Shown: piece by piece, positions 33,540-42,759 of the stretch
Layout: the number at the start of each line of letters is the position of its first letter
How positions within the stretch are numbered: the stretch's first letter is position 1
NCBI RefSeq assembly: GCF_000379805.1
Contig: NZ_KB903533.1
Location: forward strand, 28,350 to 79,594
Length of the DNA: 51,245 nucleotides
From: Lewinella cohaerens DSM 23179
GTDB lineage: Bacteria; Bacteroidota; Bacteroidia; Chitinophagales; Saprospiraceae
Direction of reading: 5' to 3'
Notes under the pieces: generated by a model
What the model saw: the letters and a program-made list of their open reading frames with translations, nothing else
What the model was told of the DNA's origin: nothing
Databases searched by the model: none
Position numbers and translations under genes: made by a program

Positions 33540-35045
33540 ATGAACTACGATTCAAACATATTGAAACTCAAACGCCTCGGTATTGATACCCAAAGAGAGT
33601 ATTTCGTATACATGCGTTCGGATTGCCATATCTGCATTTCTGAAGGATTCGAGGCACTGACGAGGGTTGAAGTGACGGTAAAAGGGAAAACCATTATCGC
33701 GACCTTGAATGTACTGCATAGTGAGCTGCTCCAACACGGCGAAGCCAGTTTGTCGGAAAGTGCGTGGAGAGCCTCAGGAGCCAAAGAAGGAGATACGATT
33801 GCCTTTGCTCACTTACAGCCAGTTCATTCGATGAGTTATGTACGGTCAAAAATGTATGGCAATAAGTTAAACGACGAATCTTGCCAATCCATCATTTCAG
33901 ATATTGCAGAAGGCAAATATTCCAATATTGAACTTGCAGCATTTGTTACAGCCTGTGCAGGCAAAAACCTCGACGCTATCGAGATTGCTGGTTTAACTAA
34001 GGCAATGGTAGCAGTAGGAAAAAAAATGGATTGGGGTAAGGATATAGTAGTCGACAAACATTGCGTCGGTGGCTTGCCTGGTAATAGGACTACGCCTATT
34101 GTGGTATCTATCATAGCTGCTGCTGGGTTGACTATTCCCAAGACCTCTTCCCGTGCTATTACTTCACCTGCGGGAACCGCTGATACGATGGAAACTATGA
34201 CACCTGTCAATCTCTCTTTAGCGGAAATAAAGAAAGTGGTCAAACAGGAAGGAGGTTGTATTGTATGGGGTGGTGCCGTAGAGCTTAGCCCTGCCGATGA
34301 CGTACTTATTAAAATAGAAAAGGCGCTTAATATAGACAGTGAAGGTCAAATGATAGCTTCCGTCCTATCTAAAAAAGTAGCAGCAGGTTCGTCTCATGTG
34401 ATAATTGATATTCCTGTGGGCAAGACAGCTAAAGTCCGTTCTGAGTCAGATGCAAAGCATTTAGAATTTTATTTTCATAGGGTAGCTCAAGAAATTGGAT
34501 TGAACATCAAAGTACTGATTACTGATGGCTCTCAACCTGTAGGAAGGGGTATTGGGCCGTCCCTTGAAGCCTTAGATGTACTGGCTGTTTTCCGACAAAT
34601 CAATAACCGTCCTCTGGACCTGGAAGAAAGAGCCATTTTGATAGCAGGTGAACTACTGGAAATGGCAGATGAAGTCACTTCAGGTAATGGTCATGCAATG
34701 GCAAAGAGGCTGTTGCAGAGTGGTATTGCTTGGAAGAAATTTCAAGCAATTTGTGAAGCACAAGGTGGTTTTCGTGAACCTGTTCTGGGAAACCTGCAGC
34801 ACGAAGTACTGGCTAGGAACAGCGGTCAAGTATTCGAAATTGACAACCGACGCTTGGCTAAGGTGGCTAAGCTATCGGGAGCTCCCTCCCGCCCCGGAGC
34901 GGGGGTTCTAATGCACTGTAAAATTGGACAACGCATGATAGCAGGTGAACCTATGTTCACCCTTTACGCTGAGACTTCCGGAGAATTGAACTACGCGAAA
35001 GATTATTTGGAAAAAGAATTTAATGAAATCATAAAATTATCCTGA
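33540..35045 (+). CDS. AMP phosphorylase / thymidine phosphorylase family protein
   Basis: 501 residues, matching the long archaeal-type nucleoside/nucleotide phosphorylase family. An N-terminal beta domain (about 1-90) precedes the helical and phosphate-binding domains: DKHCVGGLPGNRTTPIVVS (about 177-195), ITSPAGTADTMETMTP, and TDGSQPVGRGIGPSLEA. Archaeal AMP phosphorylases convert AMP and phosphate to adenine and ribose 1,5-bisphosphate; bacterial homologues are often called thymidine phosphorylase, so the substrate is uncertain. The N-terminal extension favours a nucleotide substrate. It directly precedes the PRPP synthetase (no gap). Confidence 0.85.
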   Translation: MNYDSNILKLKRLGIDTQREYFVYMRSDCHICISEGFEALTRVEVTVKGKTIIATLNVLHSELLQHGEASLSESAWRASGAKEGDTIAFAHLQPVHSMSYVRSKMYGNKLNDESCQSIISDIAEGKYSNIELAAFVTACAGKNLDAIEIAGLTKAMVAVGKKMDWGKDIVVDKHCVGGLPGNRTTPIVVSIIAAAGLTIPKTSSRAITSPAGTADTMETMTPVNLSLAEIKKVVKQEGGCIVWGGAVELSPADDVLIKIEKALNIDSEGQMIASVLSKKVAAGSSHVIIDIPVGKTAKVRSESDAKHLEFYFHRVAQEIGLNIKVLITDGSQPVGRGIGPSLEALDVLAVFRQINNRPLDLEERAILIAGELLEMADEVTSGNGHAMAKRLLQSGIAWKKFQAICEAQGGFREPVLGNLQHEVLARNSGQVFEIDNRRLAKVAKLSGAPSRPGAGVLMHCKIGQRMIAGEPMFTLYAETSGELNYAKDYLEKEFNEIIKLS

Positions 35046-36629
35046 ATGGAAACTATTCTTTTCGCTTTACCGGGAAATGAAAAATTGGCGAAGACCTTAG
35101 CAGTTAAACTAAATGCCGAAATGGGTGAGGTTACCATCCGCCGCTTCCCCGACGGCGAGTCATATGTCCGAATCCACTCTAATATCGCAGAGAAAAAGGT
35201 GGTTCTTCTCTGTTCACTTCATCAGCCAGATGAGAAACTGTTGCCGCTCTATTTTTTGTCTAAAGTGGCAAAAGAGTTGGGGGCAAGATGCACCTGCTTG
35301 GTAGCTCCCTATTTGGCTTACATGAGACAGGATAAAATTTTCCATCCTGGTGAAGGAGTAACTTCAAAATACTTTTCCCAGCTAGTTACTGGCTTTGCTG
35401 ATAGCCTGATTACTGTTGATCCACACCTGCACCGCATCAGCAGGCTGGGCGATATTTACGACATACCCACAGAGGTACTCCATGCGGCAGACGCTATTTC
35501 TGATTGGATAAAAAAGCACATCGAAAACCCAGTGTTGGTTGGCCCTGACAGCGAAAGTGAGCAGTGGGTCTCAGAGGTGGCAAAAAATGCTGGTGCACCA
35601 TTTATGGTCTTGAAAAAAATAAGGCATGGAGACCGAAACGTGGAAGTCTCGGTTCCGGAGTTAGAAGCTTACCGCAATCACACACCTGTATTGGTGGATG
35701 ATATTATCTCCACGGCAAGGACGATGATTGAAACAGTTGGGCATTTGAAAAAAGCGGGCATGAAGCCTCCTGTTTGTATTGGCATACATGCTATTTTTGC
35801 TGATAATGCTTATCAGGATTTGTTGGACGCAGGAACTGCTAAAGTCGTGACCTGCAACACCATTCCACACAAAAGCAATAGCATTGATTTGAGTGAGTTG
35901 TATGTGGATTTTATTCAAAATTTCGAAAAACCAACTATTGCAAAAGATATAAAAAATTATTTATTCATATTGGGTTGTTTCCTATTTCTTCTTCCGCTCA
36001 ATGGGTTTGCCCAGAACGAAGAAGGTATGTTGATTTTCCAAATTGACGGCAACCGTTATTATCGAAAAAATTACGACGGGAACAATAAGCTAACAAGCTA
36101 TCAGGCCATCGAGGTTGGCAGTCTTAAAGCCAGTGCAGAAAAAGTTGAAGCGAAACTGACCGTGGTTACTTACGATGCCAATGATAATATGAAAGACGCT
36201 TCCCAAACGGTCATCACTTGCGATCCGGCGACGAGCGAGGTCATGATGGGGATTTTTCCATTTGCCGGAGGTGCCACCAATAAATCATTGAAAATTGAGC
36301 CAGAAGATAATAGCCAAATATATCCCGAAGGTTGGAGGGAGCAAAATACGCTAAGAGACTTCGTCTTCAATCTCGATTTCAAAGGTGGTGCAGCTGGTTT
36401 TTTTGGTACTAGTAGCAAGGTCTCTTTTACGGAAAGAAGTGTAAAGAAATCTAGTGAAAATACTTACCGGATATCAGGTAACATGACTCTGGTAGCCTAT
36501 ATAATAGGGGTAAGAATTTCAACTATAGAGTACCGTTATTTTGAAGATATTGACCAGGAGGCAGGTATTATCTATCAAAAATTTACTGAAAAAAATGGAA
36601 ATTATTTCACCATTAAAATAATAAGATAA
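35046..36629 (+). CDS. prs: PRPP synthetase fused to a signal-peptide-like segment and secreted-type domain
   Basis: 527 residues. Residues 1-296 are a ribose-phosphate diphosphokinase: FPDGESYVRI near the start, YMRQDKIF, HPGEGVTSKYF, DPHLHR and the PRPP loop VDDIISTARTM. It makes PRPP from ribose 5-phosphate and ATP. From residue 302 a typical export signal (KNYLFILGCFLFLLPLNGFA) begins in the middle of the protein, followed by about 200 residues of beta-rich sequence that resembles TapB/DUF3108-type periplasmic proteins (weak match). An ATA codon stands where the start of the second gene would be (35949). The fusion seems to come from loss of a stop and start. The start immediately follows the stop of the phosphorylase. 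Confidence 0.85.
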   Translation: METILFALPGNEKLAKTLAVKLNAEMGEVTIRRFPDGESYVRIHSNIAEKKVVLLCSLHQPDEKLLPLYFLSKVAKELGARCTCLVAPYLAYMRQDKIFHPGEGVTSKYFSQLVTGFADSLITVDPHLHRISRLGDIYDIPTEVLHAADAISDWIKKHIENPVLVGPDSESEQWVSEVAKNAGAPFMVLKKIRHGDRNVEVSVPELEAYRNHTPVLVDDIISTARTMIETVGHLKKAGMKPPVCIGIHAIFADNAYQDLLDAGTAKVVTCNTIPHKSNSIDLSELYVDFIQNFEKPTIAKDIKNYLFILGCFLFLLPLNGFAQNEEGMLIFQIDGNRYYRKNYDGNNKLTSYQAIEVGSLKASAEKVEAKLTVVTYDANDNMKDASQTVITCDPATSEVMMGIFPFAGGATNKSLKIEPEDNSQIYPEGWREQNTLRDFVFNLDFKGGAAGFFGTSSKVSFTERSVKKSSENTYRISGNMTLVAYIIGVRISTIEYRYFEDIDQEAGIIYQKFTEKNGNYFTIKIIR

Positions 36630-36633
36630 TCAA

Positions 36634-37494
36634 ATGAAAAGTACCGCAGCAATTCAAGATGCACGAATAAAAAACATCTTGGTTCCTACCGATTTTTCTG
36701 ATTGTGCCAATGCCGCATCAGCCTTCGCTATTCATTTAGCACAAAAGGCTGGAGCAGGAGTACATTTTTTACATTTACAGCATACACCAGTAAATTGGGT
36801 GAAGCTGTCAAAAGAAAAAGAAAAACGTTACCCGGAAACCCTTCGGGCTATTGGGCATGCTAAAAGTGAATTGTCTGGATGGGTACGAAAGACGAAAGAA
36901 GCAGGCTTGCAAGCGGAGCGTTTCCTGGTATTTGACTCGGGCGAAGAAGAAATACGACGCCACTTGGAAGCCCATCAACATGATTTTCTGGTCATGGGTT
37001 CACATGGAGTCCAAGGTCTAGAGGAGAGCCTGATCGGTAGCAATGCTCAACAGATACTTAGGAAGGCGTCTGTTCCCGTTTTGGTAATCAAAAAACCTGT
37101 TTCTAGGCCGATCAAAAACATCCTTTTTGTTTCTGATTTCACGGATGTTTCCAGCGCTTCCTTCCATACATTGATCCATTTTGCCGACCTAATCGAGGCT
37201 CATATTGACCTGCTGTTTGTCAATACCCCCAATCAGTTTACAGAATCTGCGGAGACCAACAAAAACATGGATAGACTTATGACCCATTGTAATCGGGAAG
37301 ACAGCTGTACCAGGAATATCATCAATGCTGCTACTGTGGAGGATGGAGTACGAGATTTTAATCAGGAAAGATCGATGGATTTAATTGCCATTTGTACACA
37401 TGGGAAGAGTGGCTTACAACAGTTGTTTTCACCGAGTATAGCCGAGAAAATAGCCAACCATTCGATGCTGCCAGTGCTGAGTATAAGGTTGTAA
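36634..37494 (+). CDS. tandem universal stress protein (UspA family)
   Basis: 286 residues made of two Usp domains (about 12-148 and 155-286). The first carries ILVPTDFSDCANAASAFA at the start and VMGSHGVQGLEESLIGSNA as ATP-binding end; the second ILFVSDFTD and AICTHGKSG. Tandem Usp proteins are common in Bacteroidota and act in stress survival, some binding ATP. It is 4 bp after the PRPP synthetase fusion and the last gene of the tight run; the channel gene follows after 23 bp. Confidence 0.88.
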   Translation: MKSTAAIQDARIKNILVPTDFSDCANAASAFAIHLAQKAGAGVHFLHLQHTPVNWVKLSKEKEKRYPETLRAIGHAKSELSGWVRKTKEAGLQAERFLVFDSGEEEIRRHLEAHQHDFLVMGSHGVQGLEESLIGSNAQQILRKASVPVLVIKKPVSRPIKNILFVSDFTDVSSASFHTLIHFADLIEAHIDLLFVNTPNQFTESAETNKNMDRLMTHCNREDSCTRNIINAATVEDGVRDFNQERSMDLIAICTHGKSGLQQLFSPSIAEKIANHSMLPVLSIRL

Positions 37495-37517
37495 TTAGTT
37501 TTAAGAAAACCACTGCT

Positions 37518-38069
37518 ATGTCAGTTAATAATACCCTTCGCGGTGCCTTTTTTTATAAGCAGTTATACCAAAAAACAATATTTGCGATAGCAAGTGTTTT
37601 GGGTGTAGGTCTACTTTATATTCTGATGATGTCTTTCATTGATCATCAGGCATTCCCTTTTGATTATTTGATATTGGTACTTGCTTTAGCGAAAACAGGT
37701 ATTATTGCCTTTACCACCTTAAAGCAACTAGCGAAATTAATCAGGATCTGTCATTCCGCTGAGCGTCTGCTTTGGGTCTTTGGGCTGCTGATAGCTATCA
37801 GTATTTTCTCTTTTGCAACGGATTATACTTGCCTTTATCAATTTGATCATACCACCTTTGACAGTGTACAGGCACAATCTGAGACTTACATATACCATTT
37901 ATATCACTTCGTGTATTTCAGTGTGATCACATTTGCTACTGTAGGTTATGGAGATATTGTACCCGTTTCTGAGATAGCCCGGCTAGTGGTGATGCTCGAA
38001 ATATTTTTGAGCTTTTTTCTAGTAGTCTTTGCCTTAGCTAATATTAAAAAAATTCACATTAAAGAGTGA
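37518..38069 (+). CDS. two-pore-domain-type potassium ion channel
   Basis: 183 residues from the ATG at 37518; a longer frame from 37392 overlaps the Usp gene and is unlikely. Three or four membrane helices; the last two enclose a pore loop with the potassium selectivity filter TFATVGYGDIVP. It has no cytosolic RCK domain. It would conduct K+ through the inner membrane, possibly restoring membrane potential during stress. Its neighbour UspA proteins are sometimes linked to K+ transport. The substrate ion is predicted from the filter. Confidence 0.85.
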   Translation: MSVNNTLRGAFFYKQLYQKTIFAIASVLGVGLLYILMMSFIDHQAFPFDYLILVLALAKTGIIAFTTLKQLAKLIRICHSAERLLWVFGLLIAISIFSFATDYTCLYQFDHTTFDSVQAQSETYIYHLYHFVYFSVITFATVGYGDIVPVSEIARLVVMLEIFLSFFLVVFALANIKKIHIKE

Positions 38070-38202
38070 ATAATTATTGAACTAAATAGCCTGTCGACTC
38101 GTACTTCCAAGTCTGCTAAAAAAGATGGGTGAATTACTCGACCTCGCTTCAAGGTGACAAGCTTTAATGAATATTGAACACGAATATTAATCATAAACAA
38201 TT

Positions 38203-40503
38203 ATGAAACATACTTATTCAATCACCGGGATGACCAGTGCGCACTGCGTACGAGCGGTAAAAAAAGCATTAGAACAGATTGACGGGATAGCGTCGGCCGA
38301 AGTAATCCTCGAACCACCGCATGCAACGATTACCATGCATCATCATGTTGCTGAAAAGCTAATGAATGAGGCTTTGGCTAAAGCAGGTGATTATCGCATA
38401 AAGTTGTCTAATGGGGAAGAACACTCTGAACATCATCATCAAATGAACCAAACTGGAAGCGCTCAACAGTCCGCCAAAATGCAAGACGGCCATGGTCAAC
38501 ACCAAATGGAGGGCGAACATGGTGATCACAATCCGGGCCACGGGGAAATGGGGCACGATCATCACCGCATGATGATCGCCGATTTCAGAAAAAGATTTTG
38601 GGCTTCTTTGATACTGACTGTTCCTATTCTGCTGCTTTCTCCTATGATCCAACGCTGGTTGGGACTGGATTGGCAATTTATCGGTAGTAGATATTTGCTT
38701 TTTGCCTTATCGAGTATTGTTTATTTCTATGGTGGCTTACCTTTCCTGAAGGGGTTTTTGAAAGAAGTTCGGGATAAATCTCTCGGTATGATGACCCTAA
38801 TTGCTATGGCCATTTCTGTAGCCTATTTCTATTCTGTAGCCACCACCTTCGGTTTGCCGGGCGAGAGTTTTTACTGGGAGCTCGCTACGCTAATTGTCAT
38901 TATGCTCCTCGGACATTGGATTGAGATGAAGTCGGTACTTGGGGCTTCTAAAGCTCTAGAACTGTTGGTAAGCATGATGCCCTCGGAGGCCCATAAAATA
39001 GAAGGAGATCAGGTCGTTGATATCAGCCTGGAAGATCTGCTAAGTGGAGATGTTATTTTGGTAAAGCCTGGTGAAAAAGTTCCCGCTGATGGGACGGTGC
39101 TAGAAGGCGAAAGTTACCTCAATGAGTCTATGTTGACTGGTGAATCCAAGCCGGTACAAAAAGGATTGCACGACTCGGTGATCGGTGGCTCTATCAACGG
39201 CAATGGTTCACTAAAGGTAAAGGTAGAGCATACGGGTAAGGATAGTTATCTGAACAAAGTGATTACGATGGTTCAGGAGGCCCAGAAGACCAAATCTAAA
39301 ATGCAGAATCTTTCGGATCGGGCGGCCAAGTGGTTGACTTATATTGCCCTAGCAGTAGGTTTCGGTACCTTGGTCTTATGGCTGGCCCTCGGGAAAGACT
39401 TTGTTTTTGCGTTGGAGCGCATGGTCACGGTTATGGTTATCTCCTGTCCGCATGCCTTAGGTTTGGCCGTTCCATTGGTGGTTGCGATTTCCACGGCGAT
39501 TTCGGCTCAAAACGGTTTACTGATTCGCAATCGGACCGCATTTGAAGAAGCCAGAAAGATATCAGTTCTGGTTTTTGATAAAACTGGTACACTCACCAAA
39601 GGTGATTTTGGAGTAACTCGTTACGAAAGCTTACAAAATGATCTTGATCAAGATGAAATGCTTCGTTTAGCTGGAGCTTTAGAGCGAAGTTCAGAGCATC
39701 CAATTGCGGTGGGGATTGTTCAAAAGATAAAGGAATTGCAAATTACTATTCCTGCTCCCGATAACTTTGAAGCCATTACCGGAAAAGGTGTACAAGCAAG
39801 CGTAGAAGGGAAAGCCGTAAAGGTGGTTAGCCCCGGGTACTTACGGGATGAAAAAATAGAGATTCCTGAAGGAGCCTATAGCAGTGCTGCCGAAACGGTA
39901 GTTTTTGTGATCATAGATGGAGCCTTAGCAGGGTACATTGCTCTTGCTGATGAAATCCGACCAGAATCAGCGGCAGCTATCAAGACTTTTAAAGCTAACA
40001 ACATCAAAGTTTTTATGGCCACTGGTGATAATGATGTAGTCGGTAAAGCCGTGAGTGAAGAACTTGGATTAGACGGTTACTATGCAGAGGTATTGCCTCA
40101 TCAAAAAGTAGAAATTGTCAAGGAATTGCAAGCTAAAGGGGAATTTGTAGCCATGACTGGTGACGGTGTCAATGATGCACCTGCGTTGGCCCAAGCCGAT
40201 GTGGGCATTGCCGTAGGATCAGGTACCGATGTAGCTGCGGAAACCGCTGATATCATTCTCGTCAATAGTAACCCCAAGGATATTGCCAATCTCATCCTGT
40301 TTGGAAAAGCCACGTATAGCAAGATGATCCAGAATCTGGCCTGGGCTACTGGTTATAATGCCATTGCTATACCCTTGGCCGTAGGTATATTGTATCCTTG
40401 GGGCTTTGTGTTGAGTCCTGCGATAGGAGCGGTTTTTATGAGTTTAAGCACGATTATAGTAGCCATTAATGCACAATTGTTGAAGAAAAAGATAGGACAG
40501 TAG
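38203..40503 (+). CDS. P1B-type copper ATPase, CopB (CPH) type
   Basis: 766 residues. N-terminal HMA-like domain (about 1-70) whose motif is GMTSAHC, so the first Cys of CxxC is Ser here. A His/Met-rich linker (about 74-123; SEHHHQMNQ, HGQHQMEGEHGDH) follows, then eight membrane helices. The transport site is CPH (Cys415, Pro416, His417), typical of CopB/P1B-3 ATPases that export Cu(II) or Ag. TGES (actuator) and DKTGTLTKG with Asp459 (phosphorylation) are present. It lies 133 bp after the channel gene and 9 bp before the MFS gene. The degenerate HMA suggests the His-rich part has taken over metal binding (inference). Confidence 0.92.
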   Translation: MKHTYSITGMTSAHCVRAVKKALEQIDGIASAEVILEPPHATITMHHHVAEKLMNEALAKAGDYRIKLSNGEEHSEHHHQMNQTGSAQQSAKMQDGHGQHQMEGEHGDHNPGHGEMGHDHHRMMIADFRKRFWASLILTVPILLLSPMIQRWLGLDWQFIGSRYLLFALSSIVYFYGGLPFLKGFLKEVRDKSLGMMTLIAMAISVAYFYSVATTFGLPGESFYWELATLIVIMLLGHWIEMKSVLGASKALELLVSMMPSEAHKIEGDQVVDISLEDLLSGDVILVKPGEKVPADGTVLEGESYLNESMLTGESKPVQKGLHDSVIGGSINGNGSLKVKVEHTGKDSYLNKVITMVQEAQKTKSKMQNLSDRAAKWLTYIALAVGFGTLVLWLALGKDFVFALERMVTVMVISCPHALGLAVPLVVAISTAISAQNGLLIRNRTAFEEARKISVLVFDKTGTLTKGDFGVTRYESLQNDLDQDEMLRLAGALERSSEHPIAVGIVQKIKELQITIPAPDNFEAITGKGVQASVEGKAVKVVSPGYLRDEKIEIPEGAYSSAAETVVFVIIDGALAGYIALADEIRPESAAAIKTFKANNIKVFMATGDNDVVGKAVSEELGLDGYYAEVLPHQKVEIVKELQAKGEFVAMTGDGVNDAPALAQADVGIAVGSGTDVAAETADIILVNSNPKDIANLILFGKATYSKMIQNLAWATGYNAIAIPLAVGILYPWGFVLSPAIGAVFMSLSTIIVAINAQLLKKKIGQ

Positions 40504-40512
40504 TCCATACCT

Positions 40513-41757
40513 ATGAATGAATTCAGTTTTATTGATAAAAGCCTGGCAACTGTTTTTATCACGCTTTTTGTGGTCGCTCTAGGCTTCGGTGTGATTTTAC
40601 CGGTTCTACCATTTTTCACAGAGCGATTAGCTTTGGGAGAAGGTGTGTCTTCTGACCAAATTACTTTTCATATTGGGTTTTTAACGAGTGTTTATCCCTT
40701 TTTTCAAATGCTTTTTGCTCCCCTTTGGGGGCGTTGGTCAGATCGTGTTGGTCGAAAGTCACTTATGCTCATGGGAATTGCTGGTTTCGTAGCGATGCAA
40801 CTATTAATTGGTGTGGCTACTTCAATTTGGCTGCTCTATCTTGCTCGCATTATCGGTGGAATTTTTACTTCAGCAATTATTCCTGTAGGATATGCATTGA
40901 TTAGCGACCTCACTTCTGCCGATAAGCGTAGTCTTGGTATTGCATTAGGCGGCACTTCCTACAGCTTGGGAGTAGTAGTAGGGCCATTCATCGGTGGATT
41001 GCTCAGCCAAAGGGACTGGCACTGGAATCTGGAATGGGGCCATTTTTTGATTAATGGCTATTCTATTCCTTTTTTCTTTCTGGCTATAATCGGCCTTTTG
41101 CTATTCCCTTTGATAAATAAAGGACTACAGAATGGAGTGTTCCTCCTTGCTGAAAAGCCAAAGCGTTCTAGAGGGGCAACATGGTATCAGATCGTAAGGG
41201 ATTTGTTTCCTTTATTATTTTTATCCTTTATCTATCAGATAGCCCTCACCTTATTTGAAGCGGTATTTTCCATCTTTTCCAAAAATGAGTTGCAATACAA
41301 TGCCGTCACCATTGGATATGGATTTATGGTCTGTGCCTTGGTCATGGCCTTGTTACAACCGTTAGTAGTTTCCACAAGGATCAAAAAAATAATCTCGGGT
41401 AGGAAACAGATCACTCTTGGGTTTGGAATATTTGGAGTTGGTGTTTTATTATTACTCCTAACTGACCAACTGTTATATGTTTTTCTCTTCATCGGGCTAT
41501 TGGCTGCCGGGGGAGCCTTTATTACACCGAACGTCACATCGTTGATTTCACTGAAAGGGGAAAAGGTGGCTGGCGAAGCACTCGGTATCCAAAAATCTAC
41601 AGATAGCCTTGGTCAGGTAATAGGCCCAATTATCGGTAGTTGGCTACTGACTTTGAATACATTCTTACCTTATTTACTAACAGGGATAATGGTGCTCTTA
41701 GTTGCCGGATACCTTCTCATCAGCAAAAAGTTCATGACTGTATATGGAAGTGATTAA
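40513..41757 (+). CDS. MFS transporter (drug/metabolite:H+ antiporter type)
   Basis: 414 residues, 12 membrane helices. The MFS loop motif is GRWSDRVGRKSLML (between helices 2 and 3), and a Gly/Pro-rich motif C occurs in helix 5 (GVVVGPFIGGLL). These are typical of TetA/Bcr-like exporters. The substrate is unknown; the operon position after the CopB ATPase suggests a metal, metal chelate or drug. Its stop overlaps the next gene by 14 bases. Confidence 0.88.
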   Translation: MNEFSFIDKSLATVFITLFVVALGFGVILPVLPFFTERLALGEGVSSDQITFHIGFLTSVYPFFQMLFAPLWGRWSDRVGRKSLMLMGIAGFVAMQLLIGVATSIWLLYLARIIGGIFTSAIIPVGYALISDLTSADKRSLGIALGGTSYSLGVVVGPFIGGLLSQRDWHWNLEWGHFLINGYSIPFFFLAIIGLLLFPLINKGLQNGVFLLAEKPKRSRGATWYQIVRDLFPLLFLSFIYQIALTLFEAVFSIFSKNELQYNAVTIGYGFMVCALVMALLQPLVVSTRIKKIISGRKQITLGFGIFGVGVLLLLLTDQLLYVFLFIGLLAAGGAFITPNVTSLISLKGEKVAGEALGIQKSTDSLGQVIGPIIGSWLLTLNTFLPYLLTGIMVLLVAGYLLISKKFMTVYGSD

Positions 41758-42547
41758 TTCAAGGAAAAGCCTAGGAGGAAAATATACTATTCTGGTTCAT
41801 TTACTGTTTGGTATTACCATATTTTATTTTTTTTTGCACCCTGTAACTATGGTGATTTACTGGTTTGAAATGAACGACACTCCGTTTAGCATAACTAATT
41901 TTTTAGAAATCGCTCCTCACAGGGTATTGGACTCTTTTTCTTTTCGGATGACGGGTATGGCTATCGCATTTGTGCTGATTGGTGCATTAGTTGGCTTAGG
42001 GTCAGGGTTGTATTATCGAAATTTATTGCGACAATCAGCGAAGTTGAGAAGACAGGATAAGCAACTAAAGGAAAGTGTTTTATCTATTATTGAAGAAGGG
42101 GAGAGTGACCGGATAGAGTTTAAATCTTCTTTGAGATTTGATTATCATCAAAACACTATTAACAAATCACTGGAAGAGGTGATTGTAAAAACTATTGCAG
42201 GATTTATGAATACTAGCGGAGGGACACTACTTATAGGACTTGATGATTCCGGGAATATTCTTGGCCTTAAACAGGATTACCAATCACTAAAAAAGAAAGA
42301 CCGGGATGGTTTCGAACTACAAATCTATCAGCTGATCACTAATGATATCGGCATTGAATTTTGTTCCCTTATTGAAATTGATTTTTATGATTTAGATGAA
42401 AAAGATGTTTGCGTGTTACGAATAGAGGTGGCAACATCACCAGCTTATGTACATGGTAAAAACAAAACATCTTTTTACATTCGAGCCGGTAATTCCACTA
42501 AGCCCTTAACAATTCAGGAAGCAGTGAAATACATAAATGCTCGGTGA
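41744..42547 (+). CDS. Schlafen/AlbA_2-domain protein with two N-terminal membrane helices
   Basis: 267 residues. Two membrane helices (about 15-35 and 65-88) followed by a coil, then an AlbA_2/Schlafen core (about 115-230; RIEFKSSLRFD, AGFMNTSGGTLLIGLDD, and SFYIRAGNST). Such domains bind nucleic acid or ATP and are often found in transcription factors and defence proteins; membrane-tethered versions are less common. The start overlaps the MFS gene by 14 bp, so they are coupled. Function is not known. Confidence 0.82.
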   Translation: MEVINSRKSLGGKYTILVHLLFGITIFYFFLHPVTMVIYWFEMNDTPFSITNFLEIAPHRVLDSFSFRMTGMAIAFVLIGALVGLGSGLYYRNLLRQSAKLRRQDKQLKESVLSIIEEGESDRIEFKSSLRFDYHQNTINKSLEEVIVKTIAGFMNTSGGTLLIGLDDSGNILGLKQDYQSLKKKDRDGFELQIYQLITNDIGIEFCSLIEIDFYDLDEKDVCVLRIEVATSPAYVHGKNKTSFYIRAGNSTKPLTIQEAVKYINAR

Positions 42548-42759
42548 GGAAAAAATTAATTGTAGACAAGAGCAACTCTACCTACCAAACAAGCTCTCAG
42601 TAAGCAACGGTCTGATTCAACCCGGAAATATATATATATAACTCCACTTATAGCTTAGCAAGATTTAATAAACATTGCCCAAAAAACCGCAAGTACTCCT
42701 GTCAAAAGATGTCTAACTTCATAACAGCAAATTAACCATCAACTAACCATCGCTGAATT

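Noticed and set aside
33836-34243. 135-codon antisense frame in the phosphorylase gene
   Set aside because: It mirrors codon positions of a well-supported gene on the other strand.
33540-36629. complete archaeal AMP-RuBisCO pathway
   Set aside because: No ribose-1,5-bisphosphate isomerase and no RuBisCO are seen in the window, so only part of a pathway is supported.
38359-38676. 105-codon antisense frame in the CopB ATPase
   Set aside because: It is antisense to the His-rich linker and the first helix; a shadow of repetitive codons.
42628-42640. ATATATATA run, considered as a repeat or phase-variable promoter
   Set aside because: Only about 13 bases in AT-rich DNA; no evidence for function.
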